From Stutzerimonas stutzeri (lineage in GTDB: Bacteria; Pseudomonadota; Gammaproteobacteria; Pseudomonadales; Pseudomonadaceae), in contig NZ_JAMOII010000026.1 of NCBI RefSeq assembly GCF_024448985.1, forward strand, positions 1-49,089: 49,089 bases of DNA, given 5' to 3'. Each line of letters begins with the position of its first letter. Within the stretch, counting starts at the first letter, position 1. Shown one piece after another: positions 1 to 7,747 of the stretch. Below the pieces are notes generated by a model, which saw only the letters and a list, made by a program, of their open reading frames with translations, searched no databases and had not been told where the DNA came from. The translations under genes were made by a program, and so were the position numbers.

Positions 1-14
1 GGTTGGTTAGAATT

Positions 15-68
15 GGGACAGATTTATTTAACTGGCCGACCCGTCAGTAGGAAAAATAATCTGTTCCC
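15..68. repeat. Imperfect inverted repeat near window start
   Basis: The arm at 15-29 (GGGACAGATTTATTT) faces its near-complement at 54-68 (AAATAATCTGTTCCC). The arms differ by one missing A and one extra T, and a 24-base centre separates them. The right arm lies next to the end of the broken frame described below. Sequences of the form GGGGACAGATTTATTT are, as I recall, common beside degraded mobile or REP-associated elements in gamma-proteobacteria. That link is inference only. Confidence 0.45.
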
Positions 69-104
69 CTTTTCCCCATGCCCTGTAGACGCCGCATCGG
101 CCAA

Positions 105-400
105 CTATACCCTGGCGCGCTCGACCTGCTGAGCGCGTAGAGCGTCGAACGTGTCCTGAACGGTGCCCGGGCTCGGGCGGCTTCGATCCGCCGAGCGACC
201 ACCCTGCAAAAGCAGATCCGTTCCATACTTCGCCTTAAGCGACGCCAGCGTTTCCTTGGAAGCCTTTTCTCCGATCCACCAAATCGCTGCAGTCTCGCTG
301 GATGGGGTCGGAGTTTTTTTGATGTATGCGCGTCTTCACCGGCTCGCCACCTGACCTTCTTCATAGGATCTGAAGCGCAGCGCCATACTTTGCTGGACAT
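105..400 (-). pseudogene. Small unknown gene, apparently frameshifted at a 7-base homopolymer
   Basis: On the minus strand a frame starts at ATG 400 (MSSKVWRC) or ATG 364 (MKKVRW) and runs into a run of seven A (seven T at 314-320 on the plus strand). After the run this frame becomes arginine-rich and unnatural. The -1 frame becomes protein-like (TPTPSSETAAIWWIGEKA, then a lysine/leucine-rich helix) and stops at TAG, 105-107. One extra A, or ribosomal slippage on A_AAA_AAA, would join the two halves into a protein of about 97 residues. I do not recognise the family. It may be a pseudogene, a sequencing error in the homopolymer, or a slippage site. Protein-like composition in the second half is the only coding evidence. 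Confidence 0.35.
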
Positions 401-466
401 CGGCTTGCGCCAGTTCTGAATTGCTTTCTACAGTGATCACACAGCTCTGCGCAGAAGTCTGCTTTC

Positions 467-1471
467 ATGCTCGTCGACGCCCTCGCCCGCTTCCCTCGTC
501 TTGAACTGATAAACGCCGCCACGCCGCTGGAGCATCTTTCGCGCCTATCACGTCACCTGGGTCGGGATATCTGGATCAAGCGCGACGACCTCACCCCGCT
601 GGCCCTCGGTGGCAACAAGGCGCGCAAGCTTGAGTATCTTGGCGCCGACGCCCTCGCCCAGGGCGCCGAGGTATTGGTCACCGCCGGAGCCATCCAGTCC
701 AACCATGTACGCCAGACCGCAGCATTGGCGGCCAAGCTCGGCCTGGGCTGCCTGGCGCTACTGGAAAATCCACTGGGTACTACCGAGGGTAACTACCTGG
801 GCAATGGCAACCGCCTGCTGCTCGATCTGTTCGGCTGCGAGGCTGAAGCGGTCGCCAACCTGGATAACGCCGACGAGTTGCTGCAGACCGCCGCGGAGCG
901 CCTACGCTGTGCGGGGCGCAAGCCCTACGTGGTGCCAATCGGCGGCTCCAATGCGCTCGGCGCGTTGGGCTACGTGCGCGCCGGCCTTGAGCTGGCCGAG
1001 CAGATGCACGGCACCGGCGAGGATTTTGCCGCCGTGCTGCTCGCGTCCGGAAGCGCCGGAACCCACAGTGGTCTGGCTCTTGCACTGGAATATGCCCGGC
1101 CTGGTAGCCGGGTGGTCGGGGTCACCGTGTCGCGCCCTGAGACGACCCAGCGGCCTAAGGTCGAAGGCCTACTGCAACGCACCGGCGAGCTGCTCGGAGT
1201 CGAAGCGCCGGCGGGGCTTCGGATCGAGCTGTGGGACCAGTATTTCGCCCCACGCTATGGTGAGCCTAATGCCAGCACCCTAGCCGCGATCCGCCTGCTC
1301 GCCGAACAGGAAGGCGTGCTGCTCGATCCGGTCTACACCGGCAAGGCCTTTGCCGGCCTGCTCGACAGCATTGCCCGGGGCGCGTTCCCCGGCCAGGGCC
1401 CGCTGCTGTTCCTGCACACTGGTGGTGCCCCGGCATTGTTCGCCTATTATCCATGGGCGTTGGATCAATAA
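467..1471 (+). CDS. dcyD: D-cysteine desulfhydrase (PLP-dependent)
   Basis: This 334-residue enzyme of the ACC deaminase/D-cysteine desulfhydrase family degrades D-cysteine to pyruvate, sulfide and ammonia in the cytosol. The sequence resembles E. coli DcyD along its whole length: RFPRLE near the N-terminus, IKRDD at 37-41, GGNKARK at 48-54 with the PLP lysine at K51, [14 protein letters not shown] around 73-86, a [11 protein letters not shown] phosphate-binding loop near 160, and [11 protein letters not shown] near the C-terminus. The ATG at 467 has only a weak upstream ribosome site. It stands directly before the cystine importer genes tcyJLN, the same functional pairing as fliY-dcyD-tcyL-tcyN in enterobacteria. 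This supports a role in using or detoxifying imported cyst(e)ine. ACC deaminase activity is less likely given this context. Confidence 0.93.
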   Translation: MLVDALARFPRLELINAATPLEHLSRLSRHLGRDIWIKRDDLTPLALGGNKARKLEYLGADALAQGAEVLVTAGAIQSNHVRQTAALAAKLGLGCLALLENPLGTTEGNYLGNGNRLLLDLFGCEAEAVANLDNADELLQTAAERLRCAGRKPYVVPIGGSNALGALGYVRAGLELAEQMHGTGEDFAAVLLASGSAGTHSGLALALEYARPGSRVVGVTVSRPETTQRPKVEGLLQRTGELLGVEAPAGLRIELWDQYFAPRYGEPNASTLAAIRLLAEQEGVLLDPVYTGKAFAGLLDSIARGAFPGQGPLLFLHTGGAPALFAYYPWALDQ

Positions 1472-1575
1472 CGCCATATTCCTTTTGTGCTGGTCCTGAT
1501 GCCTTCTAATTATTTTCTCGAATAAATCTTCGCCCTTAGAGTTGTATGACCTTCCCGTCCACCTAGAGGCCTGTC

Positions 1576-2373
1576 ATGAAAATTGCCACTCTGCGTCGTC
1601 ATTTCCTGCTCTGCAGCCTGAGCGTACTGCTCGGCTCAAGCCTGTTCGCACCGGCGTTCGCGGCCGATCTCCTGGAAGAGGTCAAGGCCAACGGCACGCT
1701 CGAGGTGGGCCTGGAAGGCACCTACCCGCCTTTCAACTTCCAGGATGAAAGTGGTGAGTTGACTGGCTTCGAGGTGGACTTCGCCAATGCCGTGGCAGAG
1801 GAACTGGGGGTCAAGGCCGCGTTCCAGCCGACCAAGTGGGACGGCATCCTCGCCGCCTTGGAATCCAAACGTCTGGACGTGGTCATCAACCAGGTGACCA
1901 TCTCCGAGGAGCGCAAGCAGAAGTACGACTTCTCCACGCCCTACACCGTCTCAGGCATCCAGGCGCTCACCCGCAAGGCCGATGCCGACAGCATCAAAGG
2001 TCCGGCTGACCTAGCCGGCAAGAAGGTCGGGGTGGGCCTGGGTACCAACTACGAGCAATGGCTGAAGGAGAACGTGCCACAAGCCGATATCCGCACCTAC
2101 GACGATGACCCTACCAAGTTCCAGGATCTCGCCGTTGGCCGCATCGATGTGATCCTGGTCGACCGTCTGGCCGCCTTCGAGATGGTCGAGAAAACCGGCG
2201 ATCGCCTGGCGGTGGCCGGTGATGCCTTCTCCCGCCAAGAGTCCGGCGTCGCCCTGCGCAAGGGCAACCCGCAGCTGCTCGCCGCCATCAATGAAGCCAT
2301 AGCCAAGCTGCGCGCCGACGGCACCCTCAAAGAGCTTTCCGAGAAGTGGTTCGGGGCTGACGTCACGCAATGA
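1576..2373 (+). CDS. tcyJ: Cystine-binding periplasmic protein of ABC importer
   Basis: This 265-residue family 3 solute-binding protein starts with a clear Sec signal (MKIATLRR, then a leucine-rich core ending APAFA before ADLLEEV, cut near residue 29). The mature part shows the family hallmarks: GTLEVGLEGTYPPFNF at the N-lobe, ESGELTGFEVDFANAVAEEL, the hinge region around WDGILAALESKRLDVVINQ, and KVGVGLGTNYEQW at the second lobe. It captures cystine (possibly other sulfur amino acids) in the periplasm and delivers it to the TcyL permease. It lies 104 bases after dcyD and its TGA overlaps the ATG of the permease gene, so it is translated as one unit with tcyL and tcyN. The specificity rests on the dcyD/tcyLN context and similarity to FliY/TcyJ. 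Confidence 0.9.
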   Translation: MKIATLRRHFLLCSLSVLLGSSLFAPAFAADLLEEVKANGTLEVGLEGTYPPFNFQDESGELTGFEVDFANAVAEELGVKAAFQPTKWDGILAALESKRLDVVINQVTISEERKQKYDFSTPYTVSGIQALTRKADADSIKGPADLAGKKVGVGLGTNYEQWLKENVPQADIRTYDDDPTKFQDLAVGRIDVILVDRLAAFEMVEKTGDRLAVAGDAFSRQESGVALRKGNPQLLAAINEAIAKLRADGTLKELSEKWFGADVTQ

Positions 2374-3038
2374 TCGACAGCAGCCTGCAGCTGGCGCTGG
2401 ACTCGCTGCCCTTCCTGCTCAAGGGTGCGTGGTGGACCGTGGTGCTGAGCCTGGGTGGGATGTTCTTTGGCCTGCTGCTGGGCTTCGGCCTGGCCCTGCT
2501 GCGGCTGTACGGGTATTGGCCGCTACAGTGGCTGGCGCGGGTCTATGTGTCATTTTTTCGCGGAACCCCGCTGCTGGTGCAGCTGTTCATGATCTATTAC
2601 GGCCTGCCGCAACTGGGCATCCAGCTCGACCCGCTGCCGGCGGCGCTGATCGGTTTCTCGCTGAACATGGCGGCCTATACTGCCGAGATCCTGCGCGCCG
2701 CCATCGCCTCCATCGACCGTGGCCAGTGGGAGGCGGCCGCCAGCATCAGCATGAGTCGCGCGCAGACCCTGTACCGGGCCATCCTGCCGCAGGCCGCGCG
2801 CACCGCTTTGCCGCCGCTGGGCAATAGCTTCATCTCGCTGGTCAAGGACACCGCCCTGGCTGCCACTATCCAGGTGCCGGAGCTGTTCCGCCAGGCGCAG
2901 CTGATCACCGCGCGTACCTTCGAGATCTTCACCATGTACCTGGCCGCCGCCCTGATCTACTGGTTGCTGGCCAGCGTGCTGGCCTACTTCCAGGGGCGCC
3001 TGGAGCAACGGGTCAACCGTCACGAGCAGGACGCCTGA
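2370..3038 (+). CDS. tcyL: Cystine ABC transporter permease
   Basis: This 222-residue inner-membrane subunit of the HisM/GlnP type has about five predicted helices. The region before the first helix is followed by SFFRGTPLLVQLFMIYYGLP, typical of polar amino-acid permeases. The EAA loop reads GQWEAAASISMSRAQTLYRAILPQAAR and is the docking site for the ATPase. The start ATG overlaps the tcyJ stop (ATGA), and the stop overlaps the tcyN start by one base. In this family one permease type usually forms a homodimer, which agrees with a single permease gene in the cluster. Confidence 0.92.
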   Translation: MIDSSLQLALDSLPFLLKGAWWTVVLSLGGMFFGLLLGFGLALLRLYGYWPLQWLARVYVSFFRGTPLLVQLFMIYYGLPQLGIQLDPLPAALIGFSLNMAAYTAEILRAAIASIDRGQWEAAASISMSRAQTLYRAILPQAARTALPPLGNSFISLVKDTALAATIQVPELFRQAQLITARTFEIFTMYLAAALIYWLLASVLAYFQGRLEQRVNRHEQDA

Positions 3039-3796
3039 TGATCTCCGTGCGCAACCTGAGAAAATCTTTCAATGGCCAGGAGGTGCTCAAGGGCATCGAC
3101 CTGGACATCGCCCCCGGCGAGGTGCTGGCCATCATCGGCCCCAGCGGTTCGGGCAAGACCACCCTGCTGCGCTGCCTCAACCTGCTGGAGCAACCCAGCG
3201 GTGGACAGATCAGCGTGGGTGAGATCCACATCGACGCGGACAGGCCGCTCAAGGCCCAGCAGGGCCTGATCCGCGAGCTGCGCCAGCACGTCGGTTTCGT
3301 GTTCCAGAACTTCAACCTGTTTCCGCATCGGACCGCCCTCGAGAATGTCATCGAAGGTCCGGTGCAGGTGAAGAAGGAGCCGCGCAGCGAGGCCATCGAG
3401 CGCGGCCGCGCGCTGCTGGCCAAGGTCGGTCTGGGCGGCAAGGAGGACGCCTATCCCAGGCGCCTCTCCGGCGGCCAGCAACAGCGTGTGGCGATCGCCC
3501 GCGCACTGGCCATGCAGCCGGACGTGATTCTGTTCGACGAACCGACCTCGGCGCTGGATCCGGAGCTGGTCGGCGAAGTGCTCGCCACCATCCGCGGCCT
3601 GGCCGAAGAAAGGCGCACCATGGTCATCGTCACCCACGAGATGAGCTTTGCCCGCGATGTGGCCGACAGGGCGATCTTCATCGACGAAGGGGTCATTGTC
3701 GAACAGGGTGATGCCAGGCAACTGCTCAGCGCACCGCAGCACGAACGCACCCGGCAGTTTCTGGGCAAGTTCATTGGCGACCACTACGGGCACTGA
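3038..3796 (+). CDS. tcyN: Cystine ABC transporter ATP-binding protein
   Basis: This 252-residue amino-acid-type ABC ATPase has all motifs present: Walker A GPSGSGKTT near 34-42, a Q-loop in FVFQNFNLFPH, signature LSGGQQQR near 143, Walker B VILFDEPTSALDPE, and the switch histidine in IVTHEMSFARDVADR. It energises TcyL. It is the last gene of dcyD-tcyJ-tcyL-tcyN. The start overlaps the permease stop in a TGATG arrangement, pointing to translational coupling. No clear terminator follows. Confidence 0.93.
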   Translation: MISVRNLRKSFNGQEVLKGIDLDIAPGEVLAIIGPSGSGKTTLLRCLNLLEQPSGGQISVGEIHIDADRPLKAQQGLIRELRQHVGFVFQNFNLFPHRTALENVIEGPVQVKKEPRSEAIERGRALLAKVGLGGKEDAYPRRLSGGQQQRVAIARALAMQPDVILFDEPTSALDPELVGEVLATIRGLAEERRTMVIVTHEMSFARDVADRAIFIDEGVIVEQGDARQLLSAPQHERTRQFLGKFIGDHYGH

Positions 3797-3879
3797 AGCG
3801 CCCGCTCGCGGCTGCCTCGGCCCTAGGCGCTTGTCGGGCGCTGGTTTGGCTGCGGCCTTTCGCTGAATCGCTGCCCCGA

Positions 3880-4359
3880 TTAGCCCCGCAATGCCGCTTC
3901 GATCGTGGCGATATCGATCTTGCGCATGCCCATCATTGCTTCAAAAGCGCGCTTGGCCGCCGCCCGATCAGGGCTGGTATAGGCGGCCGTCAATACGCGC
4001 GGCGTGATCTGCCACGACAAGCCCCACTTGTCCTTGCACCAGCCGCATTCGCTTTCCTGGCCGCCGTTATCGACGATTGCACTCCACAAGCGGTCCGTTT
4101 CGGCCTGGTCGTCGGTAGCAACCTGGAACGAGAACGCCTCGGTATGCTGGAAGGCCGGACCCCCGTTTAGCCCGAGGCAAGGGATCCCCATCACCGTGAA
4201 TTCGACCGTCAGGACGTCGCCCTGCTTGCCTGAGGGATAGTCACCTGGCGCACGATGAATCGCGTCTACTGCGCTGTCCGGGAAGGTTTCGGCATAGAAG
4301 GTAGCCGCCTCGAGCGCGGTACCGTCGTACCAGAGGCAGATGGTGTTCTTGCTGGTCAT
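3880..4359 (-). CDS. VOC-family (PhnB / glyoxalase-like) protein
   Basis: The 159-residue protein has the paired beta-alpha-beta layout of the vicinal oxygen chelate superfamily, PhnB-like branch. Family marks are an N-terminal LWYDGTALEAATFYAETFPDS, a middle GDVLTVEFTVMGIPCLGLNGGP, and CGWCKDKWGLSWQITP, with the ending AFEAMMGMRKIDIATIEAAL typical of these proteins. A good ribosome site (GGAGAT) precedes the ATG at 4359. Relatives are often labelled 3-demethylubiquinone-9 methyltransferase-like, but they lack a methyltransferase fold. The substrate is unknown. It stands alone between the tcy cluster and gene debris. Confidence 0.88.
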   Translation of the reverse strand: MTSKNTICLWYDGTALEAATFYAETFPDSAVDAIHRAPGDYPSGKQGDVLTVEFTVMGIPCLGLNGGPAFQHTEAFSFQVATDDQAETDRLWSAIVDNGGQESECGWCKDKWGLSWQITPRVLTAAYTSPDRAAAKRAFEAMMGMRKIDIATIEAALRG

Positions 4360-4876
4360 CGTAGATCTCCGTGTTGCTTAACGAGATGGCGCCGAGCATG
4401 CGGTGAAGCGCTCGCCAACCTTGGCGCCCCTTGGATATGGCCGCGGCCATGGCGGTTTTGGCGCCGACCGGGCGATCACCTCAAATAGTCGTACGAGCGC
4501 CTGCGAAATCGACACCTCGCTCAGATTGTTCGGGTTCGGAAATTTACCTCCGCTGAAAGGCGGCCATCTGTTGCCCCTGCGCAAGCGCGGCGCTCGAAAC
4601 CATGCGGCTGCTCTAGTTAGGTGGCTGCGCCCGCGCCTGCTGCAGCCGGGCCTTCGCCTAGGATGGTGAAGGACTCATGCACACCGTCCCGTCGCCATCA
4701 CGAAGCCGGCCTTGCCGGTGACCGACGGGCAATAGAGGATCAGCACCAGCGTCCTGGCGTTCGCCTTGAGCACACCGATGATTCGCTCTTCGCTCGCGAC
4801 CTCCAGGTACGCCCCTCAACCAAGGCCTGCTTCGTGACGCGGCCACATCGCCGTCTCGGCCGGCGGCCACTGCCCA
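4360..4876. other. Gap without a supported gene; possible coding relic
   Basis: About 515 bases with no convincing gene. On the minus strand one stretch (about 4818 down to a TGA at 4675) reads like protein: a valine/leucine-rich core followed by VTGKAGFVMATGRCA. It has no start and is closed upstream by a stop, so it may be the tail of a decayed gene. I see no promoter, RNA gene or mobile element here. Confidence 0.3.
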
Positions 4877-5218
4877 TCAGGAATCGTCGCCCGGAGTTTC
4901 GTTGGGTCGACTTGCCGCGTAGTACAAAGGCCCAGCGCCCCAGGTAGGCGGCAGGTCGAGATCCGGCTGCCCCCACAAGGTCAGTTTTCCCTGCCTGTAC
5001 GCATCGCTTTCGACCAGCGCAATGTGCACTTTCTTCATCGCGAGCATGAGCGCCTGGATACCATCTTCACCACAGGCGTAGCCGCTGTCCTCATGATCTG
5101 GCCAGTCCAAGGTGTAGTGGCATTTGAATTCGCCACCAACTGCCTTCGTCGGCGTGCAAAAACGGGCGATTAGCTGCATGTCACCCAACTCGAACCTCCG
5201 CTCTACGAAGATGGTCAT
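4877..5218 (-). CDS. DUF6968-like hypothetical protein
   Basis: A 113-residue protein is obtained with the internal ATG at 5218 (MTIFVERRFELG). It is preceded by GGGAGA eight bases upstream, whereas the longer 157-residue frame has a basic, unnatural N-terminus. Visible pattern: a beta-rich start (ERRFELGDMQLIARF), then FKCHYTLDWPDHEDSGYACGEDGIQALMLAMKKVHIAL and a tail with LTLWGQPDLDLPPTWG. I associate this pattern with the DUF6968 family found in Pseudomonas, whose function is unknown. No signal peptide or membrane segment is seen. It sits among decayed sequence, so it may be part of a variable island beside the tRNA genes. Confidence 0.65.
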   Translation of the reverse strand: MTIFVERRFELGDMQLIARFCTPTKAVGGEFKCHYTLDWPDHEDSGYACGEDGIQALMLAMKKVHIALVESDAYRQGKLTLWGQPDLDLPPTWGAGPLYYAASRPNETPGDDS

Positions 5219-5864
5219 GGCGGTTCTCCCGAGAGTTTTTGGGTTGGCGGACCGCAGCCAAGATAGCTTGTCCGATGCAACAGTAGTTTTGGATGAAATG
5301 CGCCAATGCGCTCGCCGGCAAGAGCGTGAGCCGCTTCGACTTTGAGCCATGCAGGTCCTGTCCCACCTTGCTAGTGGCTAGAGCGCAGCCCTTGTGATGA
5401 CCGTTTCAAGGACGAATGCGATGGACAAGCTCCGAATACTAGCCTTGTTTATAGGGTTCGCTGCGGCGATATCCTGCAGGGCGGCGGGCCTTCCCGAAAG
5501 CCAGAAACTCTTCCCTTCGAAGGTCACCGAGATAGCCTCCCGCATCGAGGCCCAGCAGATGGTGAGATTCTGTATGCCGCTGCCGATTAGGCCCTGCATC
5601 GCTTCGCCTGGTGCGAGAGCAGCCTTGTAAAGCTGTCAGATGGCACCAAAGGCCTGCTCTTCATGCCCAGGATGGGTCGATACTCGACGTCATGCAACGT
5701 CTCGCAGACCAGCACGATCAGATCCCAAACCTTCTCCAAGTCAACGACGGTTCCGAAGCCGCCACCAGCCCCCAAGATCGAAGACCGAAGACCAGGCTGG
5801 CTTTGCAATGAAGGGAGAACTGGCCAAGGCCAGACCTTTGCTGGTCTTGATGCCGGCCTCGACA
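5219..5864. other. Gene-poor stretch with a possible exported-protein fragment
   Basis: No intact gene can be supported. A plus-strand frame from ATG 5421 begins like an export signal (MDKLRILALFIGFAAAISC, then RAAGLPESQKLF) and stops at 5630 after about 69 residues, without a convincing mature domain. Around 5590-5800 another plus frame looks more protein-like (KLSDGTKGLLFMPRMG) than the continuation of the first, which suggests frameshift decay. I do not recognise either part. Confidence 0.3.
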
Positions 5865-6150
5865 CTAGCACCCGCGAAACAGGACAACTCCAGACTGCCA
5901 TTCTAGGCGGAAGCTACCGAACGGATGCCGGACCGGATGGCCGAGGGCATTTCGGTAGCTGATCTGCAGCGTGCTGCCCGCGCGTGACGGGAAGAAGGTG
6001 GTTGTCGTGACCTTGCCTTCGGCTAAAGAGAGGGCGGCCTCGCATTTGACGCCAACATCGATCTCGCCCTTTTTCGGATTGAAGCTCCTGATGCCGGCAC
6101 TGGCGCTGGCAGCAAAGAGAAGCTGATAATCGACAGATACAAAAAAGCCC
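5865..6150 (-). pseudogene. Truncated unknown gene fragment abutting tRNA terminator
   Basis: An open minus-strand frame without its own start enters through the tRNA terminator (about 6150) and ends at TAG, 5865-5867. It gives about 95 residues of plausible beta-rich protein: LLFAASASAGIRSFNPKKG, GEIDVGVKCEAALSLAEG, TTTTFFPSRAGSTLQISYRN, then FGSFRLEW. Its 5' part is missing exactly where the tRNA operon ends. This is what a deletion or integration/excision event at a tRNA locus would leave. The family is not recognised. Confidence 0.4.
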
Positions 6151-6165
6151 CAATTACGGGGCTTT
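6141..6165 (-). terminator. Rho-independent terminator of the tRNA operon
   Basis: On the minus strand an AAAGCCCC/GGGGCTTT stem with a six-base loop is followed by a run of T (A run at 6141-6146 on plus). It lies 44 bases after tRNA-Leu and ends the leftward tRNA transcript. Confidence 0.85.
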
Positions 6166-6208
6166 CAGCGATTCACGAGCCCTCTAGAGAGGCCTCAGAA
6201 TTATGTAA

Positions 6209-6293
6209 TGGTGCGGACGGAGAGACTCGAACTCTCACACCTTGCGGCGCCAGAACCTAAATCTGGTGTGTCTACCAATTTCACCACGTCCGC
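6209..6293 (-). tRNA. tRNA-Leu (anticodon UAG)
   Basis: An 85-base class II tRNA with encoded CCA (6209-6211). The acceptor GCGGACG pairs with CGTCCGC. The D region is GTGGTGAAATTGGTAGAC, the anticodon loop ATTTAGG reads CUN codons through UAG, a long variable arm GGCGCCGCAAGGTGT follows, and the T loop is GTTCGAGTC. It is the last tRNA of the three-gene leftward operon. Confidence 0.97.
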
Positions 6294-6307
6294 AAACTTT
6301 TAACGAA

Positions 6308-6330
6308 AACGCCAGGCTATGCCTGGCGTT
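6308..6330 (-). other. Hairpin between tRNA-Leu and tRNA-His
   Basis: A perfect 10-bp stem (AACGCCAGGC / GCCTGGCGTT) with a three-base loop is followed on the minus strand by TTTTCGTT. It resembles an internal terminator or a processing signal in the tRNA spacer. If it terminates partially, tRNA-Leu would be made at a lower level than tRNA-Arg and tRNA-His. Confidence 0.6.
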
Positions 6331-6338
6331 CCGGAATA

Positions 6339-6415
6339 TGGGGTGGACGATGGGGTTCGAACCCACGACCGCAGGAGCCACAATCCTGTGCTCTACCAAC
6401 TGAGCTACGCCCACC
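6339..6415 (-). tRNA. tRNA-His (anticodon GUG)
   Basis: A 77-base tRNA with CCA encoded (6339-6341) and the extra G at position -1 typical of tRNA-His. The acceptor GTGGGCG pairs with CGTCCAC with one G-U pair. The D arm is TAGCTCAGTTGGTAGAGCA, the anticodon loop ATTGTGG contains GTG, and the T loop is GTTCGAACC. Confidence 0.97.
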
Positions 6416-6447
6416 ATATTGCATTGCTTGTGCCAGAGCCCAGAAAC

Positions 6448-6524
6448 TGGCGCACCCGGCAGGACTCGAACCTGCGACCATCCGCTTAGAAGGCGGATGC
6501 TCTATCCAACTGAGCTACGGGCGC
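6448..6524 (-). tRNA. tRNA-Arg (anticodon UCU)
   Basis: A 77-base tRNA with encoded CCA (6448-6450) and acceptor GCGCCCG paired to CGGGTGC. The anticodon loop CTTCTAA gives UCU, reading AGA/AGG, the rare arginine codons in this GC-rich genome. It is the first gene of the operon and equivalent to E. coli argU. Confidence 0.97.
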
Positions 6525-6633
6525 TTTTATCTGCAATCTATTCGGAGCGCAGACTTCAAGCTCCGGCTAATGAAGGACTTACCTCCAAAAGCCGTCTTAC
6601 CCAGCAGCAAGCTGTGCTCGACAAGCGGGGCGA

Positions 6634-6662
6634 ATCTTAATGGCCTGCCTGCAGGCCGTCAA
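6634..6662 (-). promoter_or_regulatory. Sigma-70 promoter of the tRNA-Arg-His-Leu operon
   Basis: On the minus strand a -35 TTGACG (6657-6662), a 17-base spacer and a -10 TAAGAT (6634-6639) are followed by the GC-rich discriminator TCGCCCCGC. A GC-rich discriminator is the known mark of stable-RNA promoters under stringent control. The predicted start is near 6627, about 100 bases before tRNA-Arg. Confidence 0.75.
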
Positions 6663-6795
6663 CAGCTAAACCGAAAAAATTTCAGGCAGGTAAAGGAGTT
6701 ACGGACAGGGAACACCGCATCGCCTTTGCCGGACGGTGTCACCGTGAGAGAATGCGCATCCTTTTTCAATCCTTCTCGATGGTTAACCACGCGTC

Positions 6796-7650
6796 ATGAC
6801 CGCAAAACTGATCGACGGTAAACAGATTGCTGCCAATATCCGCCTGCAGATCGCCGGCCGAGTGGCCGAGCGCTCCCAGCAGGGCCTCAGAGCTCCGGGG
6901 CTGGCAGTGATCCTTGTGGGTTCGGACCCGGCCTCGCAGGTATATGTCGCGCACAAGCGCAAGGACTGCGAGGAAGTGGGATTCAAGTCCACTGCTCATG
7001 ATTTACCAGCGACGACCAGCCAGGGCGAACTTCTGAAGCTCATCGATCAGCTCAATGACGACCCGCTTATCGACGGGATTCTCGTGCAGTTGCCGTTGCC
7101 CAAGCACCTGGATGCCTCGCAGCTGCTCGAACGCATTCGACCTGACAAGGATGTGGATGGCTTCCATCCCTACAACATTGGCCGTCTTGCGCAGCGCATG
7201 CCCCTGCTCCGCCCCTGCACGCCGAAAGGCATCATGGCCCTGCTCGAGAGCACTGGCGTCGATCTGCATGGGCTCAACGCCGTGGTTGTCGGCGCGTCCA
7301 ATATTGTAGGCCGCCCCATGGCGCTGGAATTGTTGCTGGCCGGCTGCACCACGACCGTCACCCATCGCTTCACCAATGACCTCGCAGAGCACGTCAAGCG
7401 AGCCGATTTGATCGTGGTCGCCACGGGTATCACGGGTCTGGTGAAAGGCGAATGGATTAAGGAAGGCGCTATCGTCATCGATGTCGGAATCAACCGGCAG
7501 GCCGATGGAAAACTGGTTGGTGACGTCGAGTTCGAGGTGGCTGTACAGCGAGCCAGCTGGATTACACCGGTGCCCGGCGGAGTTGGTCCGATGACTCGCG
7601 CTTGCCTGTTGGAGAACACCCTGCATGCAGCAGAACACCTGCATGATTGA
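6796..7650 (+). CDS. folD: Bifunctional methylenetetrahydrofolate dehydrogenase/cyclohydrolase
   Basis: FolD interconverts 5,10-methylene-THF, 5,10-methenyl-THF and 10-formyl-THF with NADP in the cytosol. The 284 residues match the usual length. Marks: [23 protein letters not shown] near 35-57 with the catalytic tyrosine and lysine, [13 protein letters not shown] near 95, the cofactor signature [17 protein letters not shown] near 163, and [18 protein letters not shown] near the C-terminus. The ATG at 6796 has no strong Shine-Dalgarno. In P. aeruginosa, as I recall, folD is adjacent to cysS. Here the ABC transporter cassette 7748-15763 separates them. Confidence 0.97.
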   Translation: MTAKLIDGKQIAANIRLQIAGRVAERSQQGLRAPGLAVILVGSDPASQVYVAHKRKDCEEVGFKSTAHDLPATTSQGELLKLIDQLNDDPLIDGILVQLPLPKHLDASQLLERIRPDKDVDGFHPYNIGRLAQRMPLLRPCTPKGIMALLESTGVDLHGLNAVVVGASNIVGRPMALELLLAGCTTTVTHRFTNDLAEHVKRADLIVVATGITGLVKGEWIKEGAIVIDVGINRQADGKLVGDVEFEVAVQRASWITPVPGGVGPMTRACLLENTLHAAEHLHD

Positions 7651-7693
7651 TACACCTCATTTCACACTCGGCGCCTGCTGAGCCTGAAAATCG

Positions 7694-7724
7694 AAAACGG
7701 CACCCTTGGGTGCCGTTTTCTTTT
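7694..7724. terminator. Terminator after folD, possibly bidirectional
   Basis: The stem AAAACGGCACC/GGTGCCGTTTT (7694-7704, 7709-7719) with loop CTTG is followed by a T-rich run on the plus strand and preceded by an A run. It can therefore end folD and the leftward ABC operon read from the other side. Confidence 0.9.
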
Positions 7725-7747
7725 TCCGTTAGAACCCGATCAACAGC

